From Lysobacterales bacterium (GTDB taxonomy: Bacteria > Pseudomonadota > Gammaproteobacteria > Xanthomonadales > Xanthomonadaceae), in assembly GCA_014946745.1 (NCBI GenBank), contig JADCRD010000001.1, forward strand, positions 1,610,427 through 1,674,426: a stretch of 64,000 nucleotides of DNA, read 5' to 3'. The first letter of the stretch is position 1. Each line of letters starts with the position of its first letter. The position numbers and the translations under genes were made by a program. Below are positions 26,304 to 34,961 of this stretch, one piece after another. Below the pieces are notes generated by a model. It was not told the DNA's origin. It searched no databases and saw only the letters and a list, made by a program, of their open reading frames with translations.

Positions 26304-27311
26304 ATGAACGTTGCCATCCTGCCCGAGAACTCCCGCCCCGCCCTGCGTCTCCCTGAGATCCAACCGCTGGTCGCGGCCGATATGGAGGCGGTCAACCGTC
26401 TGATCCGGGCGCGCCTGTCCTCCGATGTGGTGCTGATCAACCAGATCTCCGAACACATCATCGCCGCCGGCGGCAAGCGCCTGCGCCCGATGCTGGTGCT
26501 GCTGGCAGCGCGCGCGCTCGGCTACACCGGCTCGGATCACCTGCAAATGGCGGCGATCATCGAGTTCATCCACACCTCGACCTTGCTGCACGACGATGTC
26601 GTCGACGAGTCCGACCTGCGGCGCGGCCGCAAGACCGCCAACGCGCTCTGGGGCAATGCCGCCAGCGTGCTGGTCGGCGATTTTCTGTACTCGCGCAGCT
26701 TCCAGCTGATGGTCGAACTCGATCGCATGCCGGTGATGCGCATCCTCGCCAACACCACCAACGCCATCGCCGAAGGGGAAGTGCTGCAGCTGCTCCATGT
26801 CCACAACCCGGACACGGACGAGGCCGCCTACCTGCGGGTCATCGAACGCAAAACCGCCGTGCTGTTCGCCGCCGCCACCCGACTGGGCGCGCTGCTGGCG
26901 GGTGGGTCCGAAGCCCAGCAGGAGGCGATGGAGCGCTTCGGTCTCGCGCTGGGCTATGCCTTCCAGATCGCGGACGACGTGCTCGACTACACCGCTGACG
27001 CCGCCACGCTGGGCAAGAATCTCGGCGACGATCTGGCCGAAGGCAAGGCCACCCTGCCCTTGATCCACGCGCTGACCCGCGTCGATATCGACACCCGCGA
27101 ACGCATGGCCCGGGCTATCGAAGAGGGCGATACCGGGGCGTTACCAGAGATCGTTCAGGCGATCCGCGCAAGCGGCAGTCTCGACTACAGCCAGCAGGTC
27201 GCCCGTCGCTACGCGGACGAAGCGATCCGGGCGCTCGAAAGCCTGCCCGAGAGCCCGCAGCTCGCAGCTTTGCGGGGATTGGCGGTGTACTCGGTGGAGC
27301 GGGAGTACTGA
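26304..27311 (+). CDS. ispB: octaprenyl/polyprenyl diphosphate synthase
   Basis: This trans-prenyltransferase extends farnesyl diphosphate with isopentenyl diphosphate to make the ubiquinone side chain. The 335-residue protein has the first aspartate-rich motif at 97-101 (LLHDDVVDESDLRRG) and the second at 224-228 (QIADDVLDYTADA). It also has GGKRLRPML and the lysine-containing KNLGDDLAEGKATLPL. The usual neighbours rplU-rpmA-obg are not adjacent. A TATAAT lies only 8 nt upstream of the ATG, so the mRNA may be leaderless. Confidence 0.96.
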   Translation: MNVAILPENSRPALRLPEIQPLVAADMEAVNRLIRARLSSDVVLINQISEHIIAAGGKRLRPMLVLLAARALGYTGSDHLQMAAIIEFIHTSTLLHDDVVDESDLRRGRKTANALWGNAASVLVGDFLYSRSFQLMVELDRMPVMRILANTTNAIAEGEVLQLLHVHNPDTDEAAYLRVIERKTAVLFAAATRLGALLAGGSEAQQEAMERFGLALGYAFQIADDVLDYTADAATLGKNLGDDLAEGKATLPLIHALTRVDIDTRERMARAIEEGDTGALPEIVQAIRASGSLDYSQQVARRYADEAIRALESLPESPQLAALRGLAVYSVEREY

Positions 27312-27318
27312 GCGGCGG

Positions 27319-27499
27319 GGATTGGGGATTCGGAGCCAGCAGAAGCGCGAGGAGCGTCGAAAGCTTTGCTGCGTGGCCCGAACAGCCGATCTTCGATGCC
27401 GCACGCCGGGTCTTCCGCCGTGCGGGTCATGTCCTCGACGCGCAAGCTCGCGCTCTGCGCGGGCCTTCGGTCGAACCTCGAATCTCGAATCCCGAATCC
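27319..27499. repeat. inverted-repeat-bounded intergenic block between convergent ispB and dienelactone hydrolase genes
   Basis: The convergent gap is bounded by an imperfect inverted repeat: GGATTGGGGATTCG (27319-27332) against CGAATCCCGAATCC (27486-27499), with one mismatch. The right side carries a further CGAATCT unit, so these are short tandem GATTCG-type repeats. Inside are GC-rich hairpins such as GCACG...CGTGC and GCGCAAGC...GCGC. On the minus strand GCGCGAGCTTGCGCGTCGAG and CGGCGGAAGACCCGG faintly resemble the copy A-F core, too weakly to call it a copy. No gene is seen in it. Confidence 0.6.
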
Positions 27500-27505
27500 G
27501 CGCCC

Positions 27506-28276
27506 TCAAAAGACCTCGGCGAAGAAGTCGTCCATCATCCGGTAGGCGCGCTTGGCGCTGCGCTCGTGGTACTGGCAGCCGGGTGAATTGGCGTCGGCTT
27601 CGGCGAAGCAGTGCACGGCGTCGGCGAAGTTGACGAACTGCCAGTCGGCGCCGGCGTCGGTCATTTCCTTTTGCAGGCCGGCGATTTCCTCGGCGCTGAC
27701 GTAGGTGTCGGCAGCCCCATTCAGCACCAGAACGCTGGCCTCGACCTCGCCCGCCTTGGCGGGCAACGAAGTGCCGAGACTGCCGTGGAAGCTGACCACG
27801 CCGGCGATGTCATCGCGACCACTGCGTGCCAGCTCTAGCACGGTGGCGCCGCCGAAGCAGAAGCCGATGGCGCCGATCTTGCCGTCGGTAAAGCCGCTGG
27901 CTTCGGGCTGCGCCTTGAGTTGATCCAAGGCTGCGCCTGCGCGGGCACGCAGCAGCGGGCGGTTGTCGTACATCGATCGCGCGGCTTGGCCCGCCTCCTG
28001 TGCGTTGGCGGGGCGCAGGTCCGCGCCGTAGACATCCGCCAGCAGCACCGCGTAGCCGCGGCCAGCGATCGCCTTCGCCTTCTCAAGCGCGGAGTCGGTG
28101 ACGCCCATCCAGTTCGGCACCATGACCAGACCGCCGCGCGCAGCCGTTGCGTCGTCGTGCACGAAATAGCCTTGCATGGCGACCCCATCGACCTCCCAGG
28201 TGAGCTCGCGGGAGACGACCTCAGCCTGCGCGGGCAAGGCAAAGGCAAGCACAGTCGCAGCAAGCAGCAGACGCAT
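27506..28276 (-). CDS. periplasmic dienelactone hydrolase family protein
   Basis: This is an alpha/beta hydrolase of the dienelactone hydrolase family with a cleavable signal peptide (MRLLLAATVLAFALPAQA), so it is probably periplasmic. The family's unusual Cys-Asp-His triad is visible: Cys140 in GFCFGG, Asp190 in NGAADTYV and His222 in DAVHCF. The substrate is unknown; most exported members are not true dienelactone hydrolases. The ATG at 28276 is chosen because it starts the signal peptide; the upstream ATG at 28297 adds seven residues. It is convergent with ispB and divergent from the GNAT gene. Confidence 0.9.
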   Translation of the reverse strand: MRLLLAATVLAFALPAQAEVVSRELTWEVDGVAMQGYFVHDDATAARGGLVMVPNWMGVTDSALEKAKAIAGRGYAVLLADVYGADLRPANAQEAGQAARSMYDNRPLLRARAGAALDQLKAQPEASGFTDGKIGAIGFCFGGATVLELARSGRDDIAGVVSFHGSLGTSLPAKAGEVEASVLVLNGAADTYVSAEEIAGLQKEMTDAGADWQFVNFADAVHCFAEADANSPGCQYHERSAKRAYRMMDDFFAEVF

Positions 28277-28348
28277 GGTGCACTCCGATTTGATCAAGGT
28301 CCGCGAGTGTAGGCGCCAGAGGCGTCACAGCGGCGTGCGCAGACTCTC

Positions 28349-28490
28349 GGTGCAAGGCTGTGAGCTGCCGCGCGCTGTGGCGGGCGCGCTCGCGGATCGA
28401 GCACGGCAGCGCCTGATCCAACGGAACCCGGTCCGGCGACGCCGCGCTCGTGGCCACGGATCAGGTGCAGGATGCGCTTACTCTGTGCCG
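28349..28490 (+). repeat. structured intergenic element, copy D
   Basis: This copy carries the best match to the core of copy B: GCGGGCGCGCTCGCGGATCG, then GATCCAACGGAACCCGGTCCG. The terminal GGATCAGGTGCAGGATGCGC and CTGTGCCG correspond to the ends of copies B and E. It is the exception in placement: it sits upstream of the GNAT gene, ending about 16 nt before its start codon and next to its ribosome site, with the gene on its left transcribed away from it. Confidence 0.7.
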
Positions 28491-28506
28491 CCCAAGGAGA
28501 CCCCGC

Positions 28507-29013
28507 ATGGCCTGCCCCACCAGCCCACGGCTGCGCTTCGACGAGCTTGGCGCCGAGGATGCGGATTTCATTCTGCGTCTCACCAACAGCGAGGGCTGGC
28601 TGCGCTACATCGGCGACCGCGGCGTGCGCGGCCACGACGACGCGCTTCGCTACATCGACGAGGGCCCAGCCAGGCTCTACCGCGAGTATGGCTACGGCCT
28701 CTGGCGCATCAGCCGGATCGAGAATCCGACGCCGATGGGGCTGTGCGGCCTGGTGCGCCGCGACAGCCTGCCGGGACCCGATCTGGGCTTCGCCTTTCTC
28801 CCCGAGTTCTGGGGTCAGGGCTACGCTCGCGAAGCGGCCGAGGCAACGCTGGCTTTTGCCCGCGACACGCTGCGGCTGCCCGCCCTGCTCGCGATATGCC
28901 AGCCGGACAACGCGGCCTCGCTGGCGCTGCTCGCGCACCTCGGCTTCCGACACATGCAGGCCTCGGAACACGGCGATGGCAGCCGACTTTGCACGCTTGA
29001 GCGCGCGTTCTGA
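28507..29013 (+). CDS. GNAT family N-acetyltransferase (RimJ/RimL-like)
   Basis: This 168-residue GCN5-related acetyltransferase has the RimJ/RimL-like layout: RLRFDELGAEDADFILRLTN at the start, PDLGFAFLPEFWGQGYAREAAEATLAFA as the acetyl-CoA-binding motif A, and NAASLALLAHLGFRH as motif B. The substrate is unknown. The ATG at 28507 has an AGGAG site 8 nt upstream; the frame extends to 28450 but that part overlaps repeat copy D. Confidence 0.9.
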   Translation: MACPTSPRLRFDELGAEDADFILRLTNSEGWLRYIGDRGVRGHDDALRYIDEGPARLYREYGYGLWRISRIENPTPMGLCGLVRRDSLPGPDLGFAFLPEFWGQGYAREAAEATLAFARDTLRLPALLAICQPDNAASLALLAHLGFRHMQASEHGDGSRLCTLERAF

Positions 29014-29061
29014 GAACGCACGGCGCCCGCCAGGCACAGCACGCTTTCGAGCACCCCTTGC

Positions 29062-30228
29062 CTAACCCGCGCCAAGCCAGACGAGCAGCTGCTGGCGGAC
29101 CGCCTGCGAACGCAACAGCTGCAGATGGCCTGTGGCTGGCACGATGAATTCCGCCTCGACCGAGCTGCCCAGTGCGCGTCGTCCGAGCGCGCTGTCGACC
29201 GGCACCAGCCCGTCGCCGCGCACGCGCGCATCGAAGCCCAGCGGCGAGCGCGCCAGCACCGCAGCCACCGCGAACACGCGCAGGTCTCTCGGCAGCGCTC
29301 CCGTGCTCTGCAGACCCTCGCGCAGGTCGAGGATGCCGCGGCTGCGCAGTGCACCGATGCGGGTGAACGGATGCGCGAAGGGCAGTCGCCCCAGCACACG
29401 CTCAAAGGCGTGCCCCAGCCGCTCCAGAGGTGCGCCCTCATTCGGTGCACCGAGCAGCACGACTTCGCGCAGCACCTCGCGCCAGCGCATCGAGGCCTCG
29501 CGCGCGTGGCGTTCGGCGCTGCGCGCCACCAGACCGCCCATGCTGTGGCCGATCAGGCTGACGCGCGCGGGTGGCCGCGGCAGGGCGGCCAGCGCGGACT
29601 CGAGCGATTTGGCGAGCAGCGCGCCGCTGTGCTCGATCGCACGCCCGCTGTTGTAGCGGAAGTACACCGGCACCGCGCCGAGACCCAGGCCGAGCGCACC
29701 ACCGTGGCCGGCGTCGGACGGACCACGCCACTGCTGCTCGTTCATGCACAGACCATGCACCAGCACCAGCAAGTGCCCCGAGGACGATGCCGCCAGCGCA
29801 TCCGCCAGCGATCCCTCGTGCGCCACCAGCGCAGGCCGAATCGCCAGTGCGTTGCCGGTGGCATGCAGGTGATCCCCACAGACGCCGTTCAGCGCTGCCA
29901 GCCAGGCCAGACGGCGACCGTCGACCGGGGCTTCGTCCGGTGTGTCGCCCGGCTCGCCCACGCGCAGGCCTTCGAGACTGCGCAGCGCCGCCTGCGCGCC
30001 TGTCCCGACCAGCGCGTGGCCGCCGCGTACCAGTCGGTAGACGTGACCGGCTAGACCGCCACATCGGTCTTCAGAGGTGCCGGGCGCCAGCCCCAGGGTC
30101 CGTCTCACCGACTGATGCACCCCTTCGGTGATGTCGATAACGCCTTCGCCAGCGCGCAGCGCCAAGGCCAGCGCGGCCCGTGCATCACCCGGATGCCAGC
30201 GCTGGGTCCGCTCTCGCTTCGTGCTCAT
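29062..30228 (-). CDS. alpha/beta hydrolase, lipase/esterase
   Basis: This 388-residue predicted lipase/esterase has a helical N-terminal region and an alpha/beta hydrolase domain from about residue 150. The oxyanion segment is LLVLVHGLCMNE (His158-Gly159), the nucleophile is Ser229 in GHSMGG, and VVLLGAPNEGAPLERLG follows. The likely catalytic His is in PATGHLQLL near the end. No signal peptide is visible, so it may be cytoplasmic. The ATG at 30228 has a GGAGAA site just upstream; the open frame to 30423 is non-conserved. The substrate is unknown. Confidence 0.87.
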   Translation of the reverse strand: MSTKRERTQRWHPGDARAALALALRAGEGVIDITEGVHQSVRRTLGLAPGTSEDRCGGLAGHVYRLVRGGHALVGTGAQAALRSLEGLRVGEPGDTPDEAPVDGRRLAWLAALNGVCGDHLHATGNALAIRPALVAHEGSLADALAASSSGHLLVLVHGLCMNEQQWRGPSDAGHGGALGLGLGAVPVYFRYNSGRAIEHSGALLAKSLESALAALPRPPARVSLIGHSMGGLVARSAERHAREASMRWREVLREVVLLGAPNEGAPLERLGHAFERVLGRLPFAHPFTRIGALRSRGILDLREGLQSTGALPRDLRVFAVAAVLARSPLGFDARVRGDGLVPVDSALGRRALGSSVEAEFIVPATGHLQLLRSQAVRQQLLVWLGAG

Positions 30229-30572
30229 TCGCGTTCTCCGACCGTGGGTCACTGGACTCGCCAACGCCGCGCATGGGCAGGCGCGGGCAGCGTCGATGAA
30301 GCCTGCGCGCTCGGGCTGGAGCGATTGCTCCGCTCGCAGCATACGCAGGAACCCTGCGCGGATGGCCGACCCCGTGCGTCGGGTTCTGGCCACAGTGCGG
30401 CGCGGTGTGGGGGCACCGCCCACCCTGGCCTACAGATCTCGCGCGTGGCCGCCCACACAGGACGGCCGCTCGCAGTTGGGCTTGAGTTCGCGCCCAGGCG
30501 CGCGCCAAGGCCACCGGGCGAGTCGTGCTGCTACCCTGCCCTCGCCCCCGGCTTGACCTCGAGCGCGCCGAC

Positions 30573-33500
30573 ATGTCACTGCTCCGATTGCTGATTCCGC
30601 TGTCGCTTTGTCTTTCTGCCGTGCCCACGTACGCGTTGTCGCCGGTCACGCAGACACCACCGATCCCGCCGCCGCGCGTCTGGATTCCGCCAGACGGCGA
30701 TCTTGAGCCGGTGCGGCTGCAGTCGGTCACGATCCGGATCGAGAGCCAGGGTCCGTTGGCGCGCACCAGGATCGAGCTCGAGTTCCACAACCCCAACGCA
30801 CGCGTGATCGAGGGCGAGTTCGTGTTCCCGCTCGGCCCCGGGCAGAGCGTCTCCGGCTACGCGCTCGACGTGGAAGGCCGGATGCGCGAGGGCGTGGTTG
30901 TGCCCAAGCAGACCGCACGGGTTGCCTTCGAGGACATCAGCCGAGAGCAGATCGATCCGGGCCTGGCTGAGCTCACCCGCGGCAACGTTTTCCGCACGCG
31001 CCTGTATCCGATCCCGGCGCGCGGCAGCAAGCGTGTGGCTCTGGCGTTCGAACAGCTGATGCCGCAGCGCGAAGGCCACTACCGCTACGTGCTGCCGCTC
31101 AGCTTTGACAGCACGGTCGAGCGCTTCGAAGTGCAGGCGTTTGCACAGGTCGGCGAGTCGCAGTCCGCACCGGCATCGCCGGATGCAGAGCTGCGCTTCG
31201 ATCGCGCCGGGCACGCCTGGAGTGCCGGCTTCGTGCGTCGCAACCTGCGGCCGCAGCGCGAACTGGCCTTCGCGATTCCGGCGACGACAGCCCCGGCCGC
31301 CCAAGTGGAGGCTCAAGACCCGCTGGAGCCTTCGTGGCGCAGTCTGGTGGCGGATGTGCCGCTTGCACCCCAGCCAAGCGCATCGATATCGGTCACGCCG
31401 CGCGTCGCGCTGTTCTTCGACGCCTCGGCCAGCGCCCGTCGACGTGACCTCGCTCGTGAGCGCCGAGTGCTTCAGGCCTGGCTGGAAGCCGCAGGCGTCC
31501 GCGAGCTTTGGCTGGTGCCGTTCCGCGACGTTGCCGAGTCGCCGCGCCGATTCGAGCTTGCCTCAGGCGACACCGGCGCTCTGCTCGCGGCGCTCGAAGC
31601 GCTGCCGCTGGACGGCGCCAGCAGCTACGGCAGCGTCGACCTCAGCGAACTGCCCGACGTCGATCGCGTGCTGGTGCTCGGCGAAGGTCTGCAGAACTTC
31701 GGTGCGGCCTCGCCGCGCCTGCAGACGCGCTCCCGTGGCCGTCCCAGAGTCTCGGTGCTCGTGGCCGCGCAGACTTCCGACCCCGTCCGGCTGCAGCGGA
31801 TCGCCAACGCGCATGGCGGCGAGGTGATCGACCTGCTGCAGGTCGAGGCCGAGGCCGCGGTGAAGGCCCTGCTGGCCCCGGCGCGCCGCGTGCTGGCAGC
31901 GGAAGTGACGCGCGGACGCTGCGAACAGGTGTTGCCGCTGCCGGGCGAAGCAATTGGATCGCGGTTACTGGTAAGCGCGCGCTGTCAGGGGGATTCGAGG
32001 ATCCGCCTGCGCTGGGGCAGCGAGAGCGGCAGCGAGACGATGGAAATCGATGTCGGTCAGCAGGCACCGGCTGTGGGCGTGGTGGCCGACGCGGTGCACA
32101 GGCTGCAGGCCCAGCAACATCTGCAGCGCATGGCCACAGCGGAGTCGCCCGACAAGCCGGCCATGCTGGCCCTGGCCACGCGCTACGGGGTGGTCACCGA
32201 GCAGACCTCTCTGCTCGTGCTCGACCGCATTGAAGACTACGTGCGCTACCGCATCGCCCCAAAAGAGCCCGATCTGCGGGCCGACTACGAGCAGGCCCTG
32301 GCCCAGGCACCCAAGCAAGCATCCGGGCCCGCCGAGCGCGAGCGGATCCAGGGCCTGATGGCCGAATGGGCCGAGTTCAGCCGTTGGCATCGCGAGCGCC
32401 ATCCATGGCTCGAAACTCTGCTCCCGCAGGCCGCGGCGGCCGAGCTGGCGCTGTGGCGATCGCGCGCGCAGCGCGACCGCAGCGTTCGCGCCGAGTTTCG
32501 TCGGGTGCGGGCGCTGGAGAAGAGCATCCGCGAACTGCAGCGCCGATGGCCGCGCGATGGCGTGGAAAGAGAGTCCCGTCGAGCGTGGGAGCGCGAAGCC
32601 AGCGAGCGGCTCGCGCAGCTGCTGGCGCTGCGCGGCCGACGCGAAGCCTTACCCCCGCTGCCCGCGGATGGCGGTGAAACCGGAAGGCAGCGACCTGAGG
32701 ATTTCGATCGCGCGCCGCAGGGGGCGCCGGTCCCCGCGCCGTCGCCCTCAGCGGCGCCGGGCGTTGCCAGCGAGGCACCACTCGAACAAAGTGCAGTGAC
32801 TGGAGCCCTGGGCGGCGAGCTTGAAAGCGACGGTACCGCCACCGACCCGTCTGCACGCAGCACCATCCAGCTCAGCCCCTGGACTGCGGACACGCCCTAC
32901 ATGAAGGCGATCCAGGCGAGCACGGATGCCTACGCCGAGTATCTGCGCCAGCGCGAGACCTATGGCGACATCCCTGGCTTCTATCTCGACGTCGCCGACC
33001 ATCTGCGCGATGTGCAAGGCGATGCCGTGCTCGCCCAGCGTGTGCTGTCCAACCTCGCCGAGCTTTCCACCGAGGACACCGCGCTCGTGCGCGTGCTCGC
33101 GCACCGTCTCTCGCAGTGGGGCTCGTGGGCGCAGGCAGTGCAGCAGTTCGAGACCGCGCTGGAGCAGCGCCCCGAGGAGCCACAGAGCTATCGCGATCTG
33201 GCGCTCGCGCTGGCGCGACTTCCGCAGCCGGACTTTCCGCGCGCGACCCAGCTGCTCTGGAAGGTCGCGCTCGGCGACTGGAGCGATCGCTTCCCGGGCA
33301 TCCAGCTGATCGCAGCCCATGAGATCAACGATCTGGTCGCCCGGGCCGGGCCCACGCTGGTCGATACGCTCGATGCCCTGGGAGTTCCGCAGGCCCTGCG
33401 CGAGCCCTTGCCGATCGGCCTGAGGGTGACGCTCGGTTGGGACGCCGACAACACGGACATCGATCTGTGGGTCATCGACCCCTTGGGCGAAGCCGTCTAC

Positions 33501-33785
33501 TACGCGAGCAGTCGATCCGCCAGCGGAGGACGCGTCAGTCGCGATCTGATCCAAGGCTATGGGCCCGAGGTCTTCACCCTGACCCGGCCGCTGCCCGGCG
33601 TCTATCGCGTGCAAGCGGCCTACTTCAGCGACCGACGACAAAGCCTGACCGGCCCGGTCACGGTGCAGCTGGAGTTTCAAACCGGATTCGGCACGTCCGA
33701 CGCCGCGCGACAAGCCACGACGCGTCGCCTGCAGGACGTGAGCGGCCGGATCGATGTGGGCGAGTTCAGGGTGGAGCTGGAGTGA
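30573..33785 (+). CDS. secreted VIT-VWA-TPR-DUF2135 protein
   Basis: This 1070-residue exported protein has a signal peptide (MSLLRLLIPLSLCLSAVPTYA). Next is a VIT domain at about 45-150 (IELEFHNPNARVIEGEFVFPLG, QTARVAFEDISREQIDPGLAE), as in inter-alpha-trypsin inhibitor heavy chains. A VWA-like domain (about 280-440) has a DxSxS metal-site motif in FFDASASAR. After a charged helical stretch and a Pro/Ala-rich linker comes a TPR-like region (about 840-950), then a C-terminal DUF2135/YfaP domain (DADNTDIDLWVIDPLGEAVYY, SRDLIQGYGPEVFTL). The role is unknown, perhaps surface adhesion or complex assembly. The frame opens at 30525, but the signal peptide fixes the start at 30573. Confidence 0.87.
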   Translation: MSLLRLLIPLSLCLSAVPTYALSPVTQTPPIPPPRVWIPPDGDLEPVRLQSVTIRIESQGPLARTRIELEFHNPNARVIEGEFVFPLGPGQSVSGYALDVEGRMREGVVVPKQTARVAFEDISREQIDPGLAELTRGNVFRTRLYPIPARGSKRVALAFEQLMPQREGHYRYVLPLSFDSTVERFEVQAFAQVGESQSAPASPDAELRFDRAGHAWSAGFVRRNLRPQRELAFAIPATTAPAAQVEAQDPLEPSWRSLVADVPLAPQPSASISVTPRVALFFDASASARRRDLARERRVLQAWLEAAGVRELWLVPFRDVAESPRRFELASGDTGALLAALEALPLDGASSYGSVDLSELPDVDRVLVLGEGLQNFGAASPRLQTRSRGRPRVSVLVAAQTSDPVRLQRIANAHGGEVIDLLQVEAEAAVKALLAPARRVLAAEVTRGRCEQVLPLPGEAIGSRLLVSARCQGDSRIRLRWGSESGSETMEIDVGQQAPAVGVVADAVHRLQAQQHLQRMATAESPDKPAMLALATRYGVVTEQTSLLVLDRIEDYVRYRIAPKEPDLRADYEQALAQAPKQASGPAERERIQGLMAEWAEFSRWHRERHPWLETLLPQAAAAELALWRSRAQRDRSVRAEFRRVRALEKSIRELQRRWPRDGVERESRRAWEREASERLAQLLALRGRREALPPLPADGGETGRQRPEDFDRAPQGAPVPAPSPSAAPGVASEAPLEQSAVTGALGGELESDGTATDPSARSTIQLSPWTADTPYMKAIQASTDAYAEYLRQRETYGDIPGFYLDVADHLRDVQGDAVLAQRVLSNLAELSTEDTALVRVLAHRLSQWGSWAQAVQQFETALEQRPEEPQSYRDLALALARLPQPDFPRATQLLWKVALGDWSDRFPGIQLIAAHEINDLVARAGPTLVDTLDALGVPQALREPLPIGLRVTLGWDADNTDIDLWVIDPLGEAVYYASSRSASGGRVSRDLIQGYGPEVFTLTRPLPGVYRVQAAYFSDRRQSLTGPVTVQLEFQTGFGTSDAARQATTRRLQDVSGRIDVGEFRVELE

Positions 33786-33830
33786 CCACGCCCCGGGCCG
33801 CAGGCCTGCACAGTGCGCGGCAGCCCTCGC

Positions 33831-34211
33831 CTACTCCGCTCCCGGCGCGGCCAGCAGGGTGGCGAGCTCACCGCTCGCAATCAAGGCCTCGAGATCGGTA
33901 GCGCCGCCGATCAGTCGACCGCGCACGAAGACCATCGGGAACGTCGGCCAGCCCGACCACATCTTCAGCGCCAGACGACGACGCCACTGCGACAGGTAGC
34001 TGCCGTAGCCGAGGTAGCGATACTCGATACCGGCACGCTGCAGAGCGCGTCGGGCGCGTCTCACGAAGGGGTTGCCCGCCATGCCGATCACCAGCACCGG
34101 CGACTTCGCCAGAGCGCTCAGAACATCCTTGAGCAGGGCAGCATGCGAGCCCGAAACGCTGTCCCGAATGGCGGGATGGATCTGTGCTTCGTCGAGGACA
34201 GTTCGCGGCAT
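33831..34211 (-). CDS. glutaredoxin-like protein lacking all cysteines
   Basis: This 126-residue thioredoxin-fold protein is like a monothiol glutaredoxin (GSYLSQWRRRLALKMWSGWPTFP, then VFVRGRLIGGATDLEALIASGEL with the cis-Pro and the GSH-binding GG-DL segment). The CxxC site is replaced by Asn47-Pro-Phe-Val50 in GMAGNPFVRRARRAL, and there is no cysteine anywhere, so it cannot do thiol chemistry. It may retain glutathione or partner binding, as inference. The ATG at 34211 has AAGGTGAG upstream and begins PRTVLDEAQIHPAI; the open frame to 34313 is less likely coding. It is divergent from greB. Confidence 0.85.
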   Translation of the reverse strand: MPRTVLDEAQIHPAIRDSVSGSHAALLKDVLSALAKSPVLVIGMAGNPFVRRARRALQRAGIEYRYLGYGSYLSQWRRRLALKMWSGWPTFPMVFVRGRLIGGATDLEALIASGELATLLAAPGAE

Positions 34212-34351
34212 CACGCTCACCTTGTGGATGTCAGGGCCGAAAGTCTGCAGGAGTTTTCGGCTCGCGGCAGCTTGAGCGCAGACGAACGCGACGCTGACAG
34301 CACGCGTGCGCATCGCGAGAATGGCGGTCTTCCTTCACCCACTTGAAGACC

Positions 34352-34861
34352 ATGTCACGCTGGCGTCCACATGCCCCCGGCTCTACGCCCCTCATCACGC
34401 GCGAGGGCTTCGAGACCCTGCGCACGGAACTCAATCACCTGTGGCGCGAGAAGCGGCCTGAGGTCGTCAAGGCGCTGGCTGCCGCCGCAGCGGAGGGAGA
34501 CCGCAGCGAGAACGCCGAGTACACCTACCGCAAGAAGCAGCTGGGCGAGATCGACCGACGCGTGCGCTATCTCAGCAAGCGTCTGCAGGCCCTCAAGGTC
34601 GCCGAAGGCCCACCCGCCGACCCTGCAGCGGTGTTTTTTGGGGCGTGGATCGAACTTGAACGCGTGGACAGCGGTGAGATCCTCCGCTATCGCATCGTTG
34701 GACCTGACGAAACGGACGCCGCCCGTTCGTGGATCAGCATCGACTCGCCGCTTGCCAGGGCAGCCCTGAAGAAACGCGCGGACGACGAATTCGACGCCGA
34801 GCTGCCCGGCGGCCGCGTGCGCTTCGCTGTGCTTGACGTGCGCTACAGCTCACCCGACTGA
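34352..34861 (+). CDS. greB: transcription elongation factor GreB
   Basis: GreB rescues backtracked RNA polymerase by stimulating cleavage of the 3' transcript end through the secondary channel. It has the start [21 protein letters not shown], the coiled-coil tip acidic pair in [19 protein letters not shown], and the C-terminal FKBP-like domain ([38 protein letters not shown]). I chose the ATG at 34352; a TTG at 34343 also opens the frame. The 169-residue length is normal. It ends about 65 nt before a strong hairpin shared with the convergent large secreted protein. Confidence 0.95.
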   Translation: MSRWRPHAPGSTPLITREGFETLRTELNHLWREKRPEVVKALAAAAAEGDRSENAEYTYRKKQLGEIDRRVRYLSKRLQALKVAEGPPADPAAVFFGAWIELERVDSGEILRYRIVGPDETDAARSWISIDSPLARAALKKRADDEFDAELPGGRVRFAVLDVRYSSPD

Positions 34862-34926
34862 GGTTTGCTTCAAGCAGCCGAGCCGCTGTCTGGCAACGCT
34901 GGCAGCCCCGGTGCCTGAAGCGCAGA

Positions 34927-34954
34927 GGAGCGCCGGCCTCGTGGCCGGCGCTCC
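34927..34954. terminator. bidirectional-type hairpin between greB and the convergent secreted repeat protein
   Basis: A perfect 12-bp stem GGAGCGCCGGCC/GGCCGGCGCTCC with a 4-nt loop sits between two converging genes. No T-run follows on either side, so termination may be inefficient or depend on Rho. Confidence 0.6.
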
Positions 34955-34961
34955 CCGATCA

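Noticed and set aside
30240-30420. Possible seventh copy of the structured element upstream of the esterase gene (minus strand)
   Set aside because: Only short stretches such as GCGTTGGCGAGTCC resemble the core; no terminal repeats or matching hairpin order.
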